Assembly: GCF_900197685.1 (NCBI RefSeq)
Contig: NZ_FZMF01000002.1
Coordinates: forward strand, 1-64,000
DNA length: 64,000 nt
Origin: Helicobacter baculiformis
GTDB lineage: Bacteria > Campylobacterota > Campylobacteria > Campylobacterales > Helicobacteraceae
Direction: 5' to 3'
In this document: positions 54,280 to 63,963 of the stretch, in pieces
Position numbering within the stretch: the stretch's first letter is position 1
Layout: every line of letters begins with the position of its first letter
Program-made: the position numbers and the translations under genes
The notes under the pieces: generated by a model
What the model was told of the DNA's origin: nothing
What the model saw: only the letters and a program-made list of their open reading frames with translations
The model's database searches: none

Positions 54280-55012
54280 CGCCCTTTCTTGCGGTTAATG
54301 GGTTAAAAGTCTGTAGCGAGCGATTCAAGGCATAGAGACTAGGGGCGTGAAACCGCGTCCTATCCATGGATAAATCGCGCATAAGAATCTTTATTCTACC
54401 ATGATTTCCCTTTGAATACTCTGAAATAGTAGGCGCGTGCGCGCAACTAGGGGTATCTAAAAAGGGTGTTCGGGCAAAATTGGGCGCTTCTAACAAATAG
54501 TCCTCGAAACTTTCTTGCTCTAACGAATGCACATTGCCCAGCGTGCCCTCAAGCTGGCGTACAACACTATCACACAGACATAAACTAGCTAACTCACCCC
54601 CTGTAAGTACAAAATCTCCGATACTCAAGACTTCATCAGCATAAGCTTCAATCAGGCGTTCATCAAATCCATCGTAACGCCCACAAATTAAAACGAGATG
54701 TTGATGAGTCGCTAAGCGCTTAGCATCTTGTTGGCAAAAGCGTTTACCACTGGGGGTTAAAAAGATCACATGCGCACTCGCACTTTGCACATTTTTGAGC
54801 GCATTTTCCACCATATAAGGATCTAGAATCTGTCCCGCACCCCCGCCTACAAGGGCGAAATCTGCGCGTTGGAATTTGTGAGGCGAAAAGGTGCGCATAT
54901 TTGTAATCTCTAAAGTGAAAATACCTTGGTTCAAAGCCCGTTTGAGAATAGAATCCTCAAAGTAAAAAGCAATAAGTTTGGGAAAGAGGGTAAGAAAGCT
55001 AAAGTGCATCAA
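54248..55012 (-). CDS. trmD: tRNA (guanine-N1)-methyltransferase TrmD
   Basis: Methylates G37 of tRNAs reading CNN codons, preventing frameshifts. 254 residues. The trefoil-knot SAM site is visible: [36 protein letters not shown]. The C-terminal domain includes [19 protein letters not shown]. It overlaps rimM by 4 bases and rplS by 32. Confidence 0.95.
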   Translation of the reverse strand: MMHFSFLTLFPKLIAFYFEDSILKRALNQGIFTLEITNMRTFSPHKFQRADFALVGGGAGQILDPYMVENALKNVQSASAHVIFLTPSGKRFCQQDAKRLATHQHLVLICGRYDGFDERLIEAYADEVLSIGDFVLTGGELASLCLCDSVVRQLEGTLGNVHSLEQESFEDYLLEAPNFARTPFLDTPSCAHAPTISEYSKGNHGRIKILMRDLSMDRTRFHAPSLYALNRSLQTFNPLTARKGDDEKPLYPTF

Positions 55013-55545
55013 CTCTCTTCTAAAAGTCCTTTGGCATTGTGGGTATGAATACGTTGAGAATGCAAATCTACGCGTACAATGTAAGCATCAATGTAGGGAA
55101 TCAGGAAGGTTTTTTGTGTATTTTGCACAAAAAGATAGTCTGTGTTAGCAAGTCTTTCAATACGCACCACCACGCCTAATACTTCTTCCTTTTCTACAAC
55201 CTGCAAGCCTAGCAATTGAAAGTATAAAAATTCACCCTCTCGCAAAGGGCAATATTTCAGACTATCCTCTTGACTCATTGCTAGGACAGAACACGCTAAA
55301 GTCTTAGCCTGCTCTAGGCTTTGGATTTCCTCAAAAAAGATCAATTTTTTTTGAGCTTCAAAGCGTGCAATACTTAGAGATATTGGAGAAGTGGGTTTTA
55401 AGGCAGTATGGTAAGCATAGGCGCGCACGCCTGACTGCAAACACTCTATAAAATCGCCCTCCAAAGCGAGCTTCAGTCCACCCTTCAAGCCCACAGCCCT
55501 GCCCAAGTGCCCTACAACCACTAAATCCTCTAACTTAGAGCACAT
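55009..55545 (-). CDS. rimM: Ribosome maturation factor RimM
   Basis: About 178 residues from ATG 55545 (MCSKLEDLVVVGHLGRAVGL). The frame is open 9 codons further. RimM hallmarks: GHLGRAVGLKGGLKL at the start and the PRC-barrel part with EFLYFQLLGLQVV and PYIDAYIVRVDL. It assists assembly of the 30S head together with S19. It overlaps khpA by 11 bases. Confidence 0.9.
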   Translation of the reverse strand: MCSKLEDLVVVGHLGRAVGLKGGLKLALEGDFIECLQSGVRAYAYHTALKPTSPISLSIARFEAQKKLIFFEEIQSLEQAKTLACSVLAMSQEDSLKYCPLREGEFLYFQLLGLQVVEKEEVLGVVVRIERLANTDYLFVQNTQKTFLIPYIDAYIVRVDLHSQRIHTHNAKGLLEES

Positions 55546-55807
55546 AGGGATTTTCAGCGGCAAGTACCACAAGCTTATAGCTCAAGCCATTTTTAGCTTT
55601 CATGCCCGAGATAAAGGCTTTAAGCGCGCTGATCATCTTACCTTCTTTGCCGATCACACGCCCCATGTCTACAGGATTGGTATAGATGGCAATCTCCTTG
55701 AGATTATCCTCAAGCAGGGTAGAGCGCACCTCCACAACCTGGGGATAAGTTACAATCTTCCTGCAATACTCTAGGAGAAATGTCTCTACACATGCCTCTT
55801 CTTGCAT
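55535..55807 (-). CDS. khpA: KH-domain RNA-binding protein KhpA
   Basis: 90 residues with a type-II KH fold; the RNA-binding GxxG loop is VIGKEGKMI (about 51-58). It sits between rpsP and rimM as in many bacteria. It often works with KhpB on mRNA. Confidence 0.9.
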   Translation of the reverse strand: MQEEACVETFLLEYCRKIVTYPQVVEVRSTLLEDNLKEIAIYTNPVDMGRVIGKEGKMISALKAFISGMKAKNGLSYKLVVLAAENPYVL

Positions 55808-55809
55808 AT

Positions 55810-56046
55810 TTAGGCTTGTGCCCCTTTAGCCAACTTAGAGACTCGTTCGCTCATTTTTGCCCCCACGCTTTTCCAATAAGCCAAACGGGTATGATCGATG
55901 TGTACCACCTTAGGATCACTTAAAGGGTTATAGTAACCAATGGACTCGATCCAGCCTCCATCACGCTTTTTCCTAGAATCCGTAACCACTACCCTATAAA
56001 AAGGCTTTTTTTTGCGTCCTACGCGTGTAAGTCTGACAACTGTCAT
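55810..56046 (-). CDS. rpsP: 30S ribosomal protein S16
   Basis: 78 residues: [40 protein letters not shown] and [17 protein letters not shown] are the S16 sequence. An AAAGAAAGGA site precedes the ATG; a minus-strand TAGAAT at 56073-56078 is a plausible -10. First gene of the rpsP-khpA-rimM-trmD-rplS operon. Confidence 0.97.
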   Translation of the reverse strand: MTVVRLTRVGRKKKPFYRVVVTDSRKKRDGGWIESIGYYNPLSDPKVVHIDHTRLAYWKSVGAKMSERVSKLAKGAQA

Positions 56047-56094
56047 TGCAATCCTTTCTTTATTAAAGTTAAATTCTAACGCTTTTGCCTAAAA

Positions 56095-57093
56095 TTAAGC
56101 TTGACCGCCTCCATAGTAAACTAAAGCTGAACCCCATGTCAAACCTCCTCCAAAAGCGTCTAAAAGCATCAGATCGCCTTTTTTAAGCTTGCCTTGTTCG
56201 TAAATATCACTCATTGCCATCGGAATACTTGCCGCTGAGGTATTGCCATATTTTTGTACAGTCAACACCACCTGCTCAGGAGTGAAAGACAATTGATTTT
56301 GCACAGCCTGAATGATACGCAAATTGGCTTGATGTGGGATAAAGTAAGTGATATCTTTGGGTTCTAGCGCATTACTTTGCAAAATGTCCTCCACATCCTT
56401 AAGTAGGGTTTTAATTGCGAGCTTAAACACTTCATTACCCTTCATTTGAAGAGCTTGTGTTGAAGTGTTATGAGCATGGACAAAGGAGCTATTTTTAAGT
56501 GTCCTTGGTGTGTAAAGGTAATTAGCATGTTGACCATTAGAAGCGATCTTAACATCTAGGATGCTCTCTTTGATATTTTCTGTGCGCGCAACCACACACG
56601 CACCCGCTCCATCACCAAATAAGACACAAGTACTGCGATCTTCAAAATCTAGTATACTGGAACAACGCTCTGCCCCCACGATTAAAACATGTGCATACAT
56701 GCCACTTTCTATAAAGGCTTTTGCCGTAGCAAGCAGGTAGATAAATCCACTACATGCGGCTAAAATATCCATGCTTGGTACATTTTGTAAACCTAGCTTA
56801 GCGCTCAAAACGCATGCAGTTGAAGGCATACACATATAATCTGGACTCAGCGTGCCTACCAACACCAAATCAATATCTTCCTTAGTAATCCCTGCGCGCT
56901 CGATAGCAATTTGAGCTGCTTTAACCCCTAAATCGCTACTTTGTTCCTCATCTGTGGCAAAATAGCGCGTCTGAATCCCCGTGCGTTTTTGAATCCATTC
57001 ATCACTTGTATCTAAAAGGGGTTCAAACGCGCTGTTCTCAATACAGGTTTTTGGCACATACGATGCCACAGATTTTAACGCCGCATAAGGCAT
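56095..57093 (-). CDS. fabH: 3-oxoacyl-[ACP] synthase III FabH
   Basis: Starts fatty acid synthesis by joining acetyl-CoA to malonyl-ACP. 332 residues. Catalytic Cys114 in [13 protein letters not shown], His in [12 protein letters not shown], Asn in [10 protein letters not shown]. The N-terminal [11 protein letters not shown] is characteristic. plsX lies 16 bases upstream. Confidence 0.96.
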   Translation of the reverse strand: MPYAALKSVASYVPKTCIENSAFEPLLDTSDEWIQKRTGIQTRYFATDEEQSSDLGVKAAQIAIERAGITKEDIDLVLVGTLSPDYMCMPSTACVLSAKLGLQNVPSMDILAACSGFIYLLATAKAFIESGMYAHVLIVGAERCSSILDFEDRSTCVLFGDGAGACVVARTENIKESILDVKIASNGQHANYLYTPRTLKNSSFVHAHNTSTQALQMKGNEVFKLAIKTLLKDVEDILQSNALEPKDITYFIPHQANLRIIQAVQNQLSFTPEQVVLTVQKYGNTSAASIPMAMSDIYEQGKLKKGDLMLLDAFGGGLTWGSALVYYGGGQA

Positions 57094-57109
57094 GTCTCTC
57101 CTTTAAGCT

Positions 57110-58141
57110 CTAGCTAGGTACTTCTTTGGGAGCTTGTTTATGCTCAAAGGCAAGTGCCATTGTTTCGCAGACCCCACTTTCTTTAGCTCTAATAGCTTGG
57201 TAAATAGCGCATTCCATTGCCCGCGCATTGCTCTTACCATGACTGATGATGACCACCTTATTTACTCCCAAGAGGGGTGCACCGCCATATTCTGCATAAT
57301 CTGTCTTTTGTCGAAGAGTGCAAAAAGCGCCCTTAAGCAACATTGCCCCTACCTTAGCCCCCAAACTATGCTTGATTTCGCTTTTAAAGACAGAACCGAT
57401 CGCACTAGCTGTACCCTCTGTGGTTTTCAACACCACATTCCCCACGAATCCATCGCACACGATCACATCAACAATATTGTCAAAAATATCACTCCCCTCT
57501 ATATTGCCTTTGAAAATGGGAGCGTTTTCAGGATGGTGACTAAAAAGAGGATATTCACTGATCAGCTTAAAAGCCTCTTTAGTGATTAAATTTCCCTTGC
57601 TATCTTCCTCGCCGTTAGATAAAAGTCCCACGGTTGGGTTTTCATAGCCCAAAACACTTTTGGCATATTGGTAACCCATGATGGCAAAATCCAAAAGATA
57701 TTCTGCCTTGCAATCTGTATTAGCTCCCACATCTAAACATAGACTCGCACGCTCCTTGATAGAGGGCATAAGAGTGCAAAGCGCTGGGCGACTAACCCCC
57801 CTAATACGTCCGATTTTGAGTGTAGCAAGCCCCATAGTCGCTCCACTATGCCCGGCTGAAACCAGTGCATCCGCCCCATTCTTCAAGATGTCCATCGCCA
57901 CAAAAATCGAAGACTCCTTGCGCTTGAGTGCGTCTGTAGCATGCTCTTCCATACGGATATAATCTGGGCAGTGGATTAACTCCACCTTAGAGGCTAGATC
58001 CTTAGAAATAAACGCTTTCGCCTTGCTCTTATCGCCTACTAAAACGGCTTCAAAAGCCGTAGAACTAAGCGCCTTAGAAACTCCTTCGATGACGGGCAGA
58101 ACCCCAAGATCCGCCCCCATCATATCAATGACAATCTTCAT
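57110..58141 (-). CDS. plsX: Phosphate acyltransferase PlsX
   Basis: Makes acyl-phosphate from acyl-ACP for phospholipid synthesis. 343 residues: [39 protein letters not shown] (read in parts), [11 protein letters not shown], and [16 protein letters not shown] are all family motifs. It lies between rpmF and fabH in the classic plsX-fabH pair. Confidence 0.96.
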   Translation of the reverse strand: MKIVIDMMGADLGVLPVIEGVSKALSSTAFEAVLVGDKSKAKAFISKDLASKVELIHCPDYIRMEEHATDALKRKESSIFVAMDILKNGADALVSAGHSGATMGLATLKIGRIRGVSRPALCTLMPSIKERASLCLDVGANTDCKAEYLLDFAIMGYQYAKSVLGYENPTVGLLSNGEEDSKGNLITKEAFKLISEYPLFSHHPENAPIFKGNIEGSDIFDNIVDVIVCDGFVGNVVLKTTEGTASAIGSVFKSEIKHSLGAKVGAMLLKGAFCTLRQKTDYAEYGGAPLLGVNKVVIISHGKSNARAMECAIYQAIRAKESGVCETMALAFEHKQAPKEVPS

Positions 58142-58156
58142 TGCCCTAGTCCGGCA

Positions 58157-58306
58157 CTACTTGTAAGCACCCGTAAATTTGTCGGTGAAATGGGGTAACT
58201 TCCAGCTACCTTCCTTAGTTCTAACGGGCATTGCCAGCTTCACGCTATAATGTGTACGCCTTTTTCTACCTCTAGTTTTACTCACGCGTCTATCAGGAAC
58301 TGCCAT
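58157..58306 (-). CDS. rpmF: 50S ribosomal protein L32
   Basis: 49 residues: [20 protein letters not shown], then [20 protein letters not shown] and [17 protein letters not shown]...RR.H is diagnostic. The zinc cysteines of some L32 proteins are absent. It lies 9 bases after the DUF177 gene and 15 before plsX. Confidence 0.96.
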   Translation of the reverse strand: MAVPDRRVSKTRGRKRRTHYSVKLAMPVRTKEGSWKLPHFTDKFTGAYK

Positions 58307-58315
58307 AATTATCCT

Positions 58316-58699
58316 TTATTGAATTTGGTTTTGATTGGCATAATGGTAGTCTTGTCGAATAGATTGGATCTCAGCATGCAAGAGTGCACTTAAATCAATA
58401 CATCCATCAAAACTTTCCACCACATCCATACTATCTAGTATTTTCCCCCCAACATAACACTCTCTGTCCGTACTCGTATAAAGCCCATCACAGATACACA
58501 ACACCATCTCTTGGGAAATGGGCTTTTCGAACAGCGTTCCACTTGAGGCACATTGCACCTCCAAGTGCCCGTATAGCTTCCCCTCTACCAAGTAGAGCTT
58601 GGCTTGCGCGCGCCTTACCTCTCCTTCCCAACACAACCCCTCCTCTTTGACACAAAAATGTTTAGCAGCTGCTCCAATCTTGCGCATCTCTAATTTCAC
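58316..58699 (-). CDS. DUF177/YceD-like protein
   Basis: 127 residues of the family usually found immediately before rpmF and linked to rRNA/L32 metabolism. Motifs are weak here: CWEGEVRRAQAKLYLVEGKL, GHLEVQCASSGTLFEKPI and DGCIDLSALLHAEIQ fit the general layout. Call based mostly on position plus overall pattern. Confidence 0.68.
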   Translation of the reverse strand: MKLEMRKIGAAAKHFCVKEEGLCWEGEVRRAQAKLYLVEGKLYGHLEVQCASSGTLFEKPISQEMVLCICDGLYTSTDRECYVGGKILDSMDVVESFDGCIDLSALLHAEIQSIRQDYHYANQNQIQ

Positions 58700-58705
58700 G
58701 GCTAG

Positions 58706-59104
58706 TCAAGCAAAGAAGAACGCGATTTCTCTTTGGGCATTCTCTTCGCTATCACTCCCATGCACGACATTTGCGTCAATATTATCTGCAAAATCTGCCC
58801 TGATAGTGCCCGGTTTAGCAACTTTAGGATCAGTTGCTCCCATCAACTCGCGATTTTTCTCTACCGCGTTTTCCCCCTCTAAAACCATCGCAACCACCTC
58901 GCCACTAGTCATAAAAGTCATTAGATCCTTGAAGAAAGGGCGCTCTTTGTGCACAGCGTAAAAATCCTGTGCTTGAGTAGGGCTTAGGTGCAAGCGCCTA
59001 ATCTTAACAACCTCCAAACCCGCCTCTTCAAAGCGTGTAATAATCTTGCCAATGATGCGCTTCTTCACACCATCCGGCTTAATAATCGAAAGGGTCTGCG
59101 CCAT
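58706..59104 (-). CDS. ndk: Nucleoside diphosphate kinase
   Basis: 132 residues from ATG 59104 ([20 protein letters not shown]); the frame is open 6 codons further. Balances NTP pools by a phospho-His intermediate; that His is in [12 protein letters not shown]. Other motifs: [37 protein letters not shown]. First gene of the ndk-DUF177-rpmF-plsX-fabH unit. Confidence 0.96.
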   Translation of the reverse strand: MAQTLSIIKPDGVKKRIIGKIITRFEEAGLEVVKIRRLHLSPTQAQDFYAVHKERPFFKDLMTFMTSGEVVAMVLEGENAVEKNRELMGATDPKVAKPGTIRADFADNIDANVVHGSDSEENAQREIAFFFA

Positions 59105-59137
59105 TCCTGTCCTTAAAATCAATCTTCTAAACCGCCG

Positions 59138-59146
59138 ATTATAACA
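59138..59146 (-). promoter_or_regulatory. Extended -10 promoter of ndk
   Basis: Minus-strand TGT-TATAAT (hexamer complement 59138-59143), about 33 bases before the ndk ATG. Confidence 0.55.
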
Positions 59147-59382
59147 GGAACTGCAAAATTTTTAGCTTAAAGGTCCTTTGTATTTTGCCTAGCACCCTGC
59201 CTAGAATTGCATATACACCATATTTTATGCTATCGGACGCGCTTATGTGTAATACAAACCATGTTATGAGACTAAGGATCACTCCATCCGTGTAAAATAA
59301 ATTTTATTGTAGAAGAAAGCCATAATACAGCCAAACAAGAGGGGAATATGTCCCAAAACCTACCTATTGTGTTGCTTGATTC

Positions 59383-59640
59383 TTGACATGCTTCTCATAG
59401 CTAACATTGAGGGATTCTAACTTTAGCAGAGTTCATGCTTTAAACAGGACAGCTCGCCTTGGAGTCTTGTGTTCCCTATTCTAAAGATTATGCTCCAACC
59501 CTGGTATGATCCCTTGATTGTGAGATAGATATCAGTATAAGAACTGCTAATGCTAGCCATTATATCCCCATAACTAAAGCTAGGGGCTTTACGGCGGAGC
59601 GGTAAAAGTACAAAGGGGCAAAAATAAGACAGTCCAACTA
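59383..59640 (-). mobile_element. IS605-type right-end remnant in the ndk-kdsC gap
   Basis: On the minus strand CCCCTAGCTTTAGTTATGGGG (complement of 59566-59586) has the GC stem and bulged T seen in ISHp608-type ends, and GAATCCC..TTAGCTATGAGAAG..TGTCAA (complement of 59383-59417) matches the right-end layout I recall for that element. No transposase or TnpB gene is nearby, so it is a remnant or a non-autonomous element. The rest of the 59105-59778 gap holds only short frames (for example MSQNLPIVLLDS at 59349). Confidence 0.5.
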
Positions 59641-59778
59641 AATCCCCACCTTGTATACCTTGTTAATCACATTTCCATTCCGTAACACCACTTTTACCAT
59701 GCAAGCCCCTTAAATTAGATGGTTCGAATCAAATTTTACAATGCGACACGCTTATGTATCGGGTAACAGATACTCCCT

Positions 59779-60261
59779 TTAGAACTGATGACATGCTAAG
59801 ATTAAATTAATCAGTTCTCTTAGTGCACCCTGCCCCCCCTGTTTGTTTAAAATAAGAATCCCGGGTAGATTTTTCAAACTCTCTTGGGCGTTTTGTACGC
59901 ATGCTTTTAAGCCTACTTGCTCCAAAAGAGGTAAATCGTTGATGTCATCGCCCACATAAGCCACTTGGTCTAAACCGATCCTTTCTTGCGCACAAATTGC
60001 GCGTGCGGCTTCCAATTTGCCCTGTGGACTACAGCCCTGATAGAGATAATCTACCTTGAGCTTTTTAGCCCGGTGCTCTACAATGGGGGTGATTTCCCCG
60101 GTGAGAATGCCCGTTTTGATCCCCACATTCTTGAGCAATTCAAAGCCAATCCCATCAGCCACGCTGAACTTTTTAAATTGCCTGCCATCTTCTAAATAAT
60201 ACATCCCCCCATCAGTGAGCGTGCCATCACAATCGCATAAAAAGACTTTAATTTGGTGCAT
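59779..60261 (-). CDS. kdsC: 3-deoxy-D-manno-octulosonate 8-phosphate phosphatase KdsC (HAD family)
   Basis: 160 residues of the C0-cap HAD type: motif I FLCDCDGTLTDGGMYY, motif II GILTGE, motif III Lys region AKKLKVDYLYQG, motif IV VAYVGDDINDLPLL. It releases phosphate in Kdo synthesis for LPS. It is also close to phosphatases of sialic-acid-like sugar pathways, but length and motif order favour KdsC. A minus-strand TGC-TAGAAT (60294-60299) lies 32 bases before its ATG. Confidence 0.88.
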   Translation of the reverse strand: MHQIKVFLCDCDGTLTDGGMYYLEDGRQFKKFSVADGIGFELLKNVGIKTGILTGEITPIVEHRAKKLKVDYLYQGCSPQGKLEAARAICAQERIGLDQVAYVGDDINDLPLLEQVGLKACVQNAQESLKNLPGILILNKQGGQGALRELINLILACHQF

Positions 60262-60333
60262 GGCATTCCTTTAATATTTGGAAAATAAGGGGTATTCTAG
60301 CACAGCAGGAGGTTAAACCAAGTCAAAATCTCT

Positions 60334-60339
60334 TATAAT
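60334..60339 (+). promoter_or_regulatory. -10 element of the restriction-modification genes
   Basis: TATAAT, 24 bases before the ATG of the nuclease-methylase gene; AAAGGA at 60354-60359 is the ribosome site. Confidence 0.55.
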
Positions 60340-60363
60340 TCCCTATTTTGATGAAAGGAAAAT

Positions 60364-62400
60364 ATGTCCAGCCAAGAAGAAACTATAGAAGACCAAACTA
60401 AAAGAGAACTAGAAAATCTCAAGATCGCCTACTACGCCAAGACAGCCCCCATCAACGAGGAAACCCAAAGGGCGTTAGAACAAGCCCCCTCAAAAAGCGG
60501 GGGGAGTGGCAAGAATTACCCCGATCTCAAATTGCTTTTAAACACGCCCAGCGCGCGCAAATTGCCCGTGATGATCGAGGTCAAGGGGCTTAAGGGGCGT
60601 TTAGCCAAGTTTGATAAAGACTACAGCCCAGAGCTGACCACCAATGCCATTAAAAATTACGCCCTCAATGGAGCGTTGCACTACGCCAATGCGATTTTAG
60701 ATTATAGCTACAGCTACAACGAGGCGATCGCCATAGGGATCAATGGCTATGAGGATAAAGGCAAGCTTTACAAAGAATACGCCCTTTACTATCTCAACAC
60801 CAAGCACCTAGCCGTGCCCCAAAAGATCGGAGAATTTAGTGATTTGGGGATTTTGGCGGATTTAGAAAAGTTAGAAAAAACCTTAAATGAGCTCACCTTA
60901 AGCGAGGCAGAGCGCAATAAAGCCATTGAGGATTTAGAGAGCGAGACAGAAAAGCAACTAAAAGACCTTGATCAATTCTTATTTGAAAGAGTCGAGGGGC
61001 TTAACCCTAATGATCGTGTAGGTTTGTTTGTGGGTATGATCATGGCAGCAACTGGGGTTGCTGACACGATAGAACCCCTAAGAGTAGAGGATTTAAAAGG
61101 CGGACAAGACGATGAATTTAATGACGGGGCAATTTTTTTAGATAGAATCAAAGTCTTTTTAAAAAATAAGAAGTTACCCAAAAACAAGATAAACCTCGTG
61201 ATGAATCAGTTAGAGCGTGCCTTTCTCCACTCTGGTCTGTGGTCGTGCAAAAAATACAGAGGGGCTTATAGCAGTGTAGAAAGTCCACTTAAAAGAACCT
61301 ATGGGTGGCTTTTAGAACACATTTTCCCCTTAGTGAAAAAGCTCGGCAGTGCAGACATTGCGGGCAGACTTTTTAATTGTCTGACCCGGTGGTTAAAAGT
61401 GCAAAATGATGATTATAACGATGTCGTTTTAACCCCCCGTGAGGTGGTGGATTTGATGGTGGAACTCGCCCAAGTCAATAAGGACTCTTATGTTTGGGAT
61501 TATGCCACGGGCTCGGGGGCGTTCTTGATCTCTAGCATGAATAAAATGATTAATGATTGCAAGGAAAAAATCACCAACCCCAAAGAGAGAGAGAAAAAGA
61601 TCGCCCACATTAAAGCCTACCAACTTTTAGGCATTGAAAAGAGGGCGGATATTTACTTGCTGGGCGTGCTGAACATGCTTTTATTTGGCGATGGGAGTGC
61701 GAATTTTTTGCACAAAGACAGCCTTAAGGAATTTGAGGGATTTTACGAACAAGGGGAAGGCAAAGAGAACGAACGCTTCCCTGCCAATGTGTTTTTACTC
61801 AACCCCCCTTATAGTGTTGAGGGCAAGGGCTTTATTTTTGTAGAGAGGGCCTTAGAGAGGATGGAGAAGGGGCGCGCGGTGGTGATCATCCAAGAAAATG
61901 CGGGGAGTGGGAATGGACTGCCTTACACCAAGGAGATTTTAGAACACAGCACTCTATTAGCCAGTATTAAAATGCCCACTGATTTATTTGTGGGTAAATC
62001 CAGCGTGCAGACGGCGATCTATGTCTTTGAAGTGGGCACACCTCACTCTGAAGATAAATTAGTGAAATTCATCGACTTTAGCAACGATGGCTACACCCGC
62101 GCGGCGCGCAAAAAGGCAAGAGCTAGCACAAATTTACGCGACACCGACCACGCTAAGGAGCGTTACGCTGAGCTTGTTGCCCTTGCGCTAGGTAAAAAGC
62201 GCGCAACCAACTTTTATAAAGATCACTACATAGAGGACACCATCAATTTAAAGGGCAAGGACTGGACCTATGCCCAGCACCAAAAAATCGACACCATGCC
62301 CCAAATGGGGAATTTTAAAGGGAGCGTAGCGGAGTTTCTAGCCTATGAAGTGTCCTTAGTGCTCAAAGGCACGGAGGGAAAGCCCCTAACCCACGCCTAA
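60364..62400 (+). CDS. BcgI-like nuclease/N6-adenine methyltransferase fusion subunit
   Basis: 678 residues combining cleavage and methylation. The N-terminus carries a PD-(D/E)xK nuclease core: PD at 53-54 and IEVKG with Glu72 and Lys74. The middle helical region is followed by an HsdM-type methylase: TPREVVDLMVELA, SAM motif YATGSGAFL (from residue 380), and catalytic NPPY at 480-483 (FLLNPPYSVEG). This architecture matches the A subunit of type IIB systems such as BcgI, which cut on both sides of the site. H. pylori has BcgI-like genes too. No frameshift is seen. The companion specificity gene follows 14 bases downstream. Confidence 0.85.
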   Translation: MSSQEETIEDQTKRELENLKIAYYAKTAPINEETQRALEQAPSKSGGSGKNYPDLKLLLNTPSARKLPVMIEVKGLKGRLAKFDKDYSPELTTNAIKNYALNGALHYANAILDYSYSYNEAIAIGINGYEDKGKLYKEYALYYLNTKHLAVPQKIGEFSDLGILADLEKLEKTLNELTLSEAERNKAIEDLESETEKQLKDLDQFLFERVEGLNPNDRVGLFVGMIMAATGVADTIEPLRVEDLKGGQDDEFNDGAIFLDRIKVFLKNKKLPKNKINLVMNQLERAFLHSGLWSCKKYRGAYSSVESPLKRTYGWLLEHIFPLVKKLGSADIAGRLFNCLTRWLKVQNDDYNDVVLTPREVVDLMVELAQVNKDSYVWDYATGSGAFLISSMNKMINDCKEKITNPKEREKKIAHIKAYQLLGIEKRADIYLLGVLNMLLFGDGSANFLHKDSLKEFEGFYEQGEGKENERFPANVFLLNPPYSVEGKGFIFVERALERMEKGRAVVIIQENAGSGNGLPYTKEILEHSTLLASIKMPTDLFVGKSSVQTAIYVFEVGTPHSEDKLVKFIDFSNDGYTRAARKKARASTNLRDTDHAKERYAELVALALGKKRATNFYKDHYIEDTINLKGKDWTYAQHQKIDTMPQMGNFKGSVAEFLAYEVSLVLKGTEGKPLTHA

Positions 62401-62414
62401 AAAGCTACCAAGCT

Positions 62415-63185
62415 TTGCAAGCTTTAGAGTGGCGTGGGGTGCAGTTAAGGGGGATTTTTGAGGTGCGCTCTAGCTGTAAGATTTTTCATGCCAACACTTT
62501 AGATATTGAAGAGAAGCCCAAAGAGTATTTTTACCCTTATGTGGTGCGGAGTGCGCGCAACAACGGCATTAGGGGCTTTATCAAACAAGATGAAGTCTTT
62601 CTAAACCCGGGCAATACTTTAAGTTTTGCGATGGACACTTTTAGCGTGTTTTACCAAGAAAGACCCTATTTTACGGGGAATAACCTTAAGATTCTTGTGC
62701 CTAAATTCTCTCTTAACAGGCATAACGGGCTTTTTGTCGCTATCGCTTTACAAAAGTCGGTCGCCCATTTAAGTTGGGGCACTAATTGCACAATTAGCGA
62801 TATGGAAAAGCTGCGCTTTTCTTTGCCCCACACCCCCAATGGGGAAATTGCTTTTGAGGCAATGGAAGCCTTTATAAAGGAACTTCAAGCGTATCTAAAA
62901 GTAACAGGATTAGAGGACACCAAGCTAACCCCAGAAGAAACACATGCCTTTGAAGTCCTTGAAAATTACTTTAGGCGTTCGCGGGGAGGGGAGGGGGCGT
63001 GTTGGAGAAGCTTTGGGGTACAAATACAGACCAAGCCGCAGACTTTTTACCACGCCATCTATGCAAGGGGGGTGGCCGGGGTGGTGCGCGCTAAGGGGGT
63101 AGTGCTAGATGTCTATGCCTTGTTTGAAAGAGACATGGAGGCTGTGGCTAGGATTGTACAAGACACACTAGAAATGCCTGTTTGA
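62415..63185 (+). CDS. BcgI-like specificity subunit with a single recognition domain
   Basis: 256 residues. The first two thirds form a target-recognition domain of the HsdS type: VQLRGIFEVRSSCKIFHANT, YPYVVRSARNNGIRGFI, FLNPGNTLSFAMDTFSVFYQ and LSWGTNCTISDMEKLRFSLP, then a helical spacer (AMEAFIKELQAYLKVTG). The rest is a tail with no second recognition domain, whereas BcgI B carries two in about 340 residues. The start is unclear: TTG at 62415 has no ribosome site, and the frame is open back to 62349 without ATG. It may be a truncated specificity protein that works as a dimer. Confidence 0.75.
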   Translation: MQALEWRGVQLRGIFEVRSSCKIFHANTLDIEEKPKEYFYPYVVRSARNNGIRGFIKQDEVFLNPGNTLSFAMDTFSVFYQERPYFTGNNLKILVPKFSLNRHNGLFVAIALQKSVAHLSWGTNCTISDMEKLRFSLPHTPNGEIAFEAMEAFIKELQAYLKVTGLEDTKLTPEETHAFEVLENYFRRSRGGEGACWRSFGVQIQTKPQTFYHAIYARGVAGVVRAKGVVLDVYALFERDMEAVARIVQDTLEMPV

Positions 63186-63348
63186 ACACAAGAAAGATTT
63201 GCGCCTCTCTTTATGTATGCAAGAAGATAGCATGTAAGCAAAAACTAAAGAGCTTGTGAGGACATTTTATAGCAAATGCACTTGGACAAAGAGAATGAGC
63301 ATCGCTCGGTTGTGGGGGGAATACCGTGCACACTAGAGATCGTATGCC

Positions 63349-63963
63349 TCATTTATCTATCTTGGGATCTTTGATCGCCCCTCTTTTAATTTTCTTCTCC
63401 CTTAATTGGGCGTTTTGTAAAAGGCGGGCGTGGGTGTCTTTAGCCTCACTGGGCCAATCCTTGCCCTGCTCTTGGACATTCCACTCAGGGTAACACCCCA
63501 TCACTTTTTGGTAATCTAATAGACACGCATTTTCTAAAAATTTATAGCTAAGAGAAGGCTCAGGCACTTCGTGTAGCCCCAATAAACCTTTAACATGCGC
63601 CTTAAAATTATCTTGATAAATCATGTAAAATTCTATCTTTTTGCCCGATAAAATGGTGTGGTAGAGAAAATACCAAATCCCAAAACTGCGGATGCTCGGT
63701 CTCCCTTTCACACCCCCATCTCTATAAATTTCTAGGGTGTTTTTAATCCCCCCTTGTGCTTGAGAGCCCCCGATCTTTTTAATCATCCCATCCACAACAA
63801 TTAAATACACCCGGGTGATATTTTTACTCAAAATGTTTTGGGGTAGGGGATTGTGGTCTTCATCTCTCAATTCTTTAAGATAATTGAAGTTAAGTTTTGT
63901 ACTACCGGGCACAAACTCCACATCTGCGATTTTAAAGGCTGTTTTGACTTCTAAAATGCGCAT
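63349..63963 (-). CDS. Uncharacterised protein facing the restriction-modification genes
   Basis: 204 residues from ATG 63963 (AAGGAG five bases before it; a GTG two codons up overlaps the site and is less likely). The central part RVYLIVVDGMIKKIGGSQAQ and GGIKNTLEIYRDGG, then RPSIRSFGIWYFLYHTILSG and KKIEFYMIYQDNFKAHVKGL, reads like a compact alpha/beta domain; the end is charged. Its place at a restriction locus suggests a nuclease or control function, but no catalytic motif was identified. Convergent with the specificity gene, 163 bases apart. Confidence 0.6.
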   Translation of the reverse strand: MRILEVKTAFKIADVEFVPGSTKLNFNYLKELRDEDHNPLPQNILSKNITRVYLIVVDGMIKKIGGSQAQGGIKNTLEIYRDGGVKGRPSIRSFGIWYFLYHTILSGKKIEFYMIYQDNFKAHVKGLLGLHEVPEPSLSYKFLENACLLDYQKVMGCYPEWNVQEQGKDWPSEAKDTHARLLQNAQLREKKIKRGAIKDPKIDK

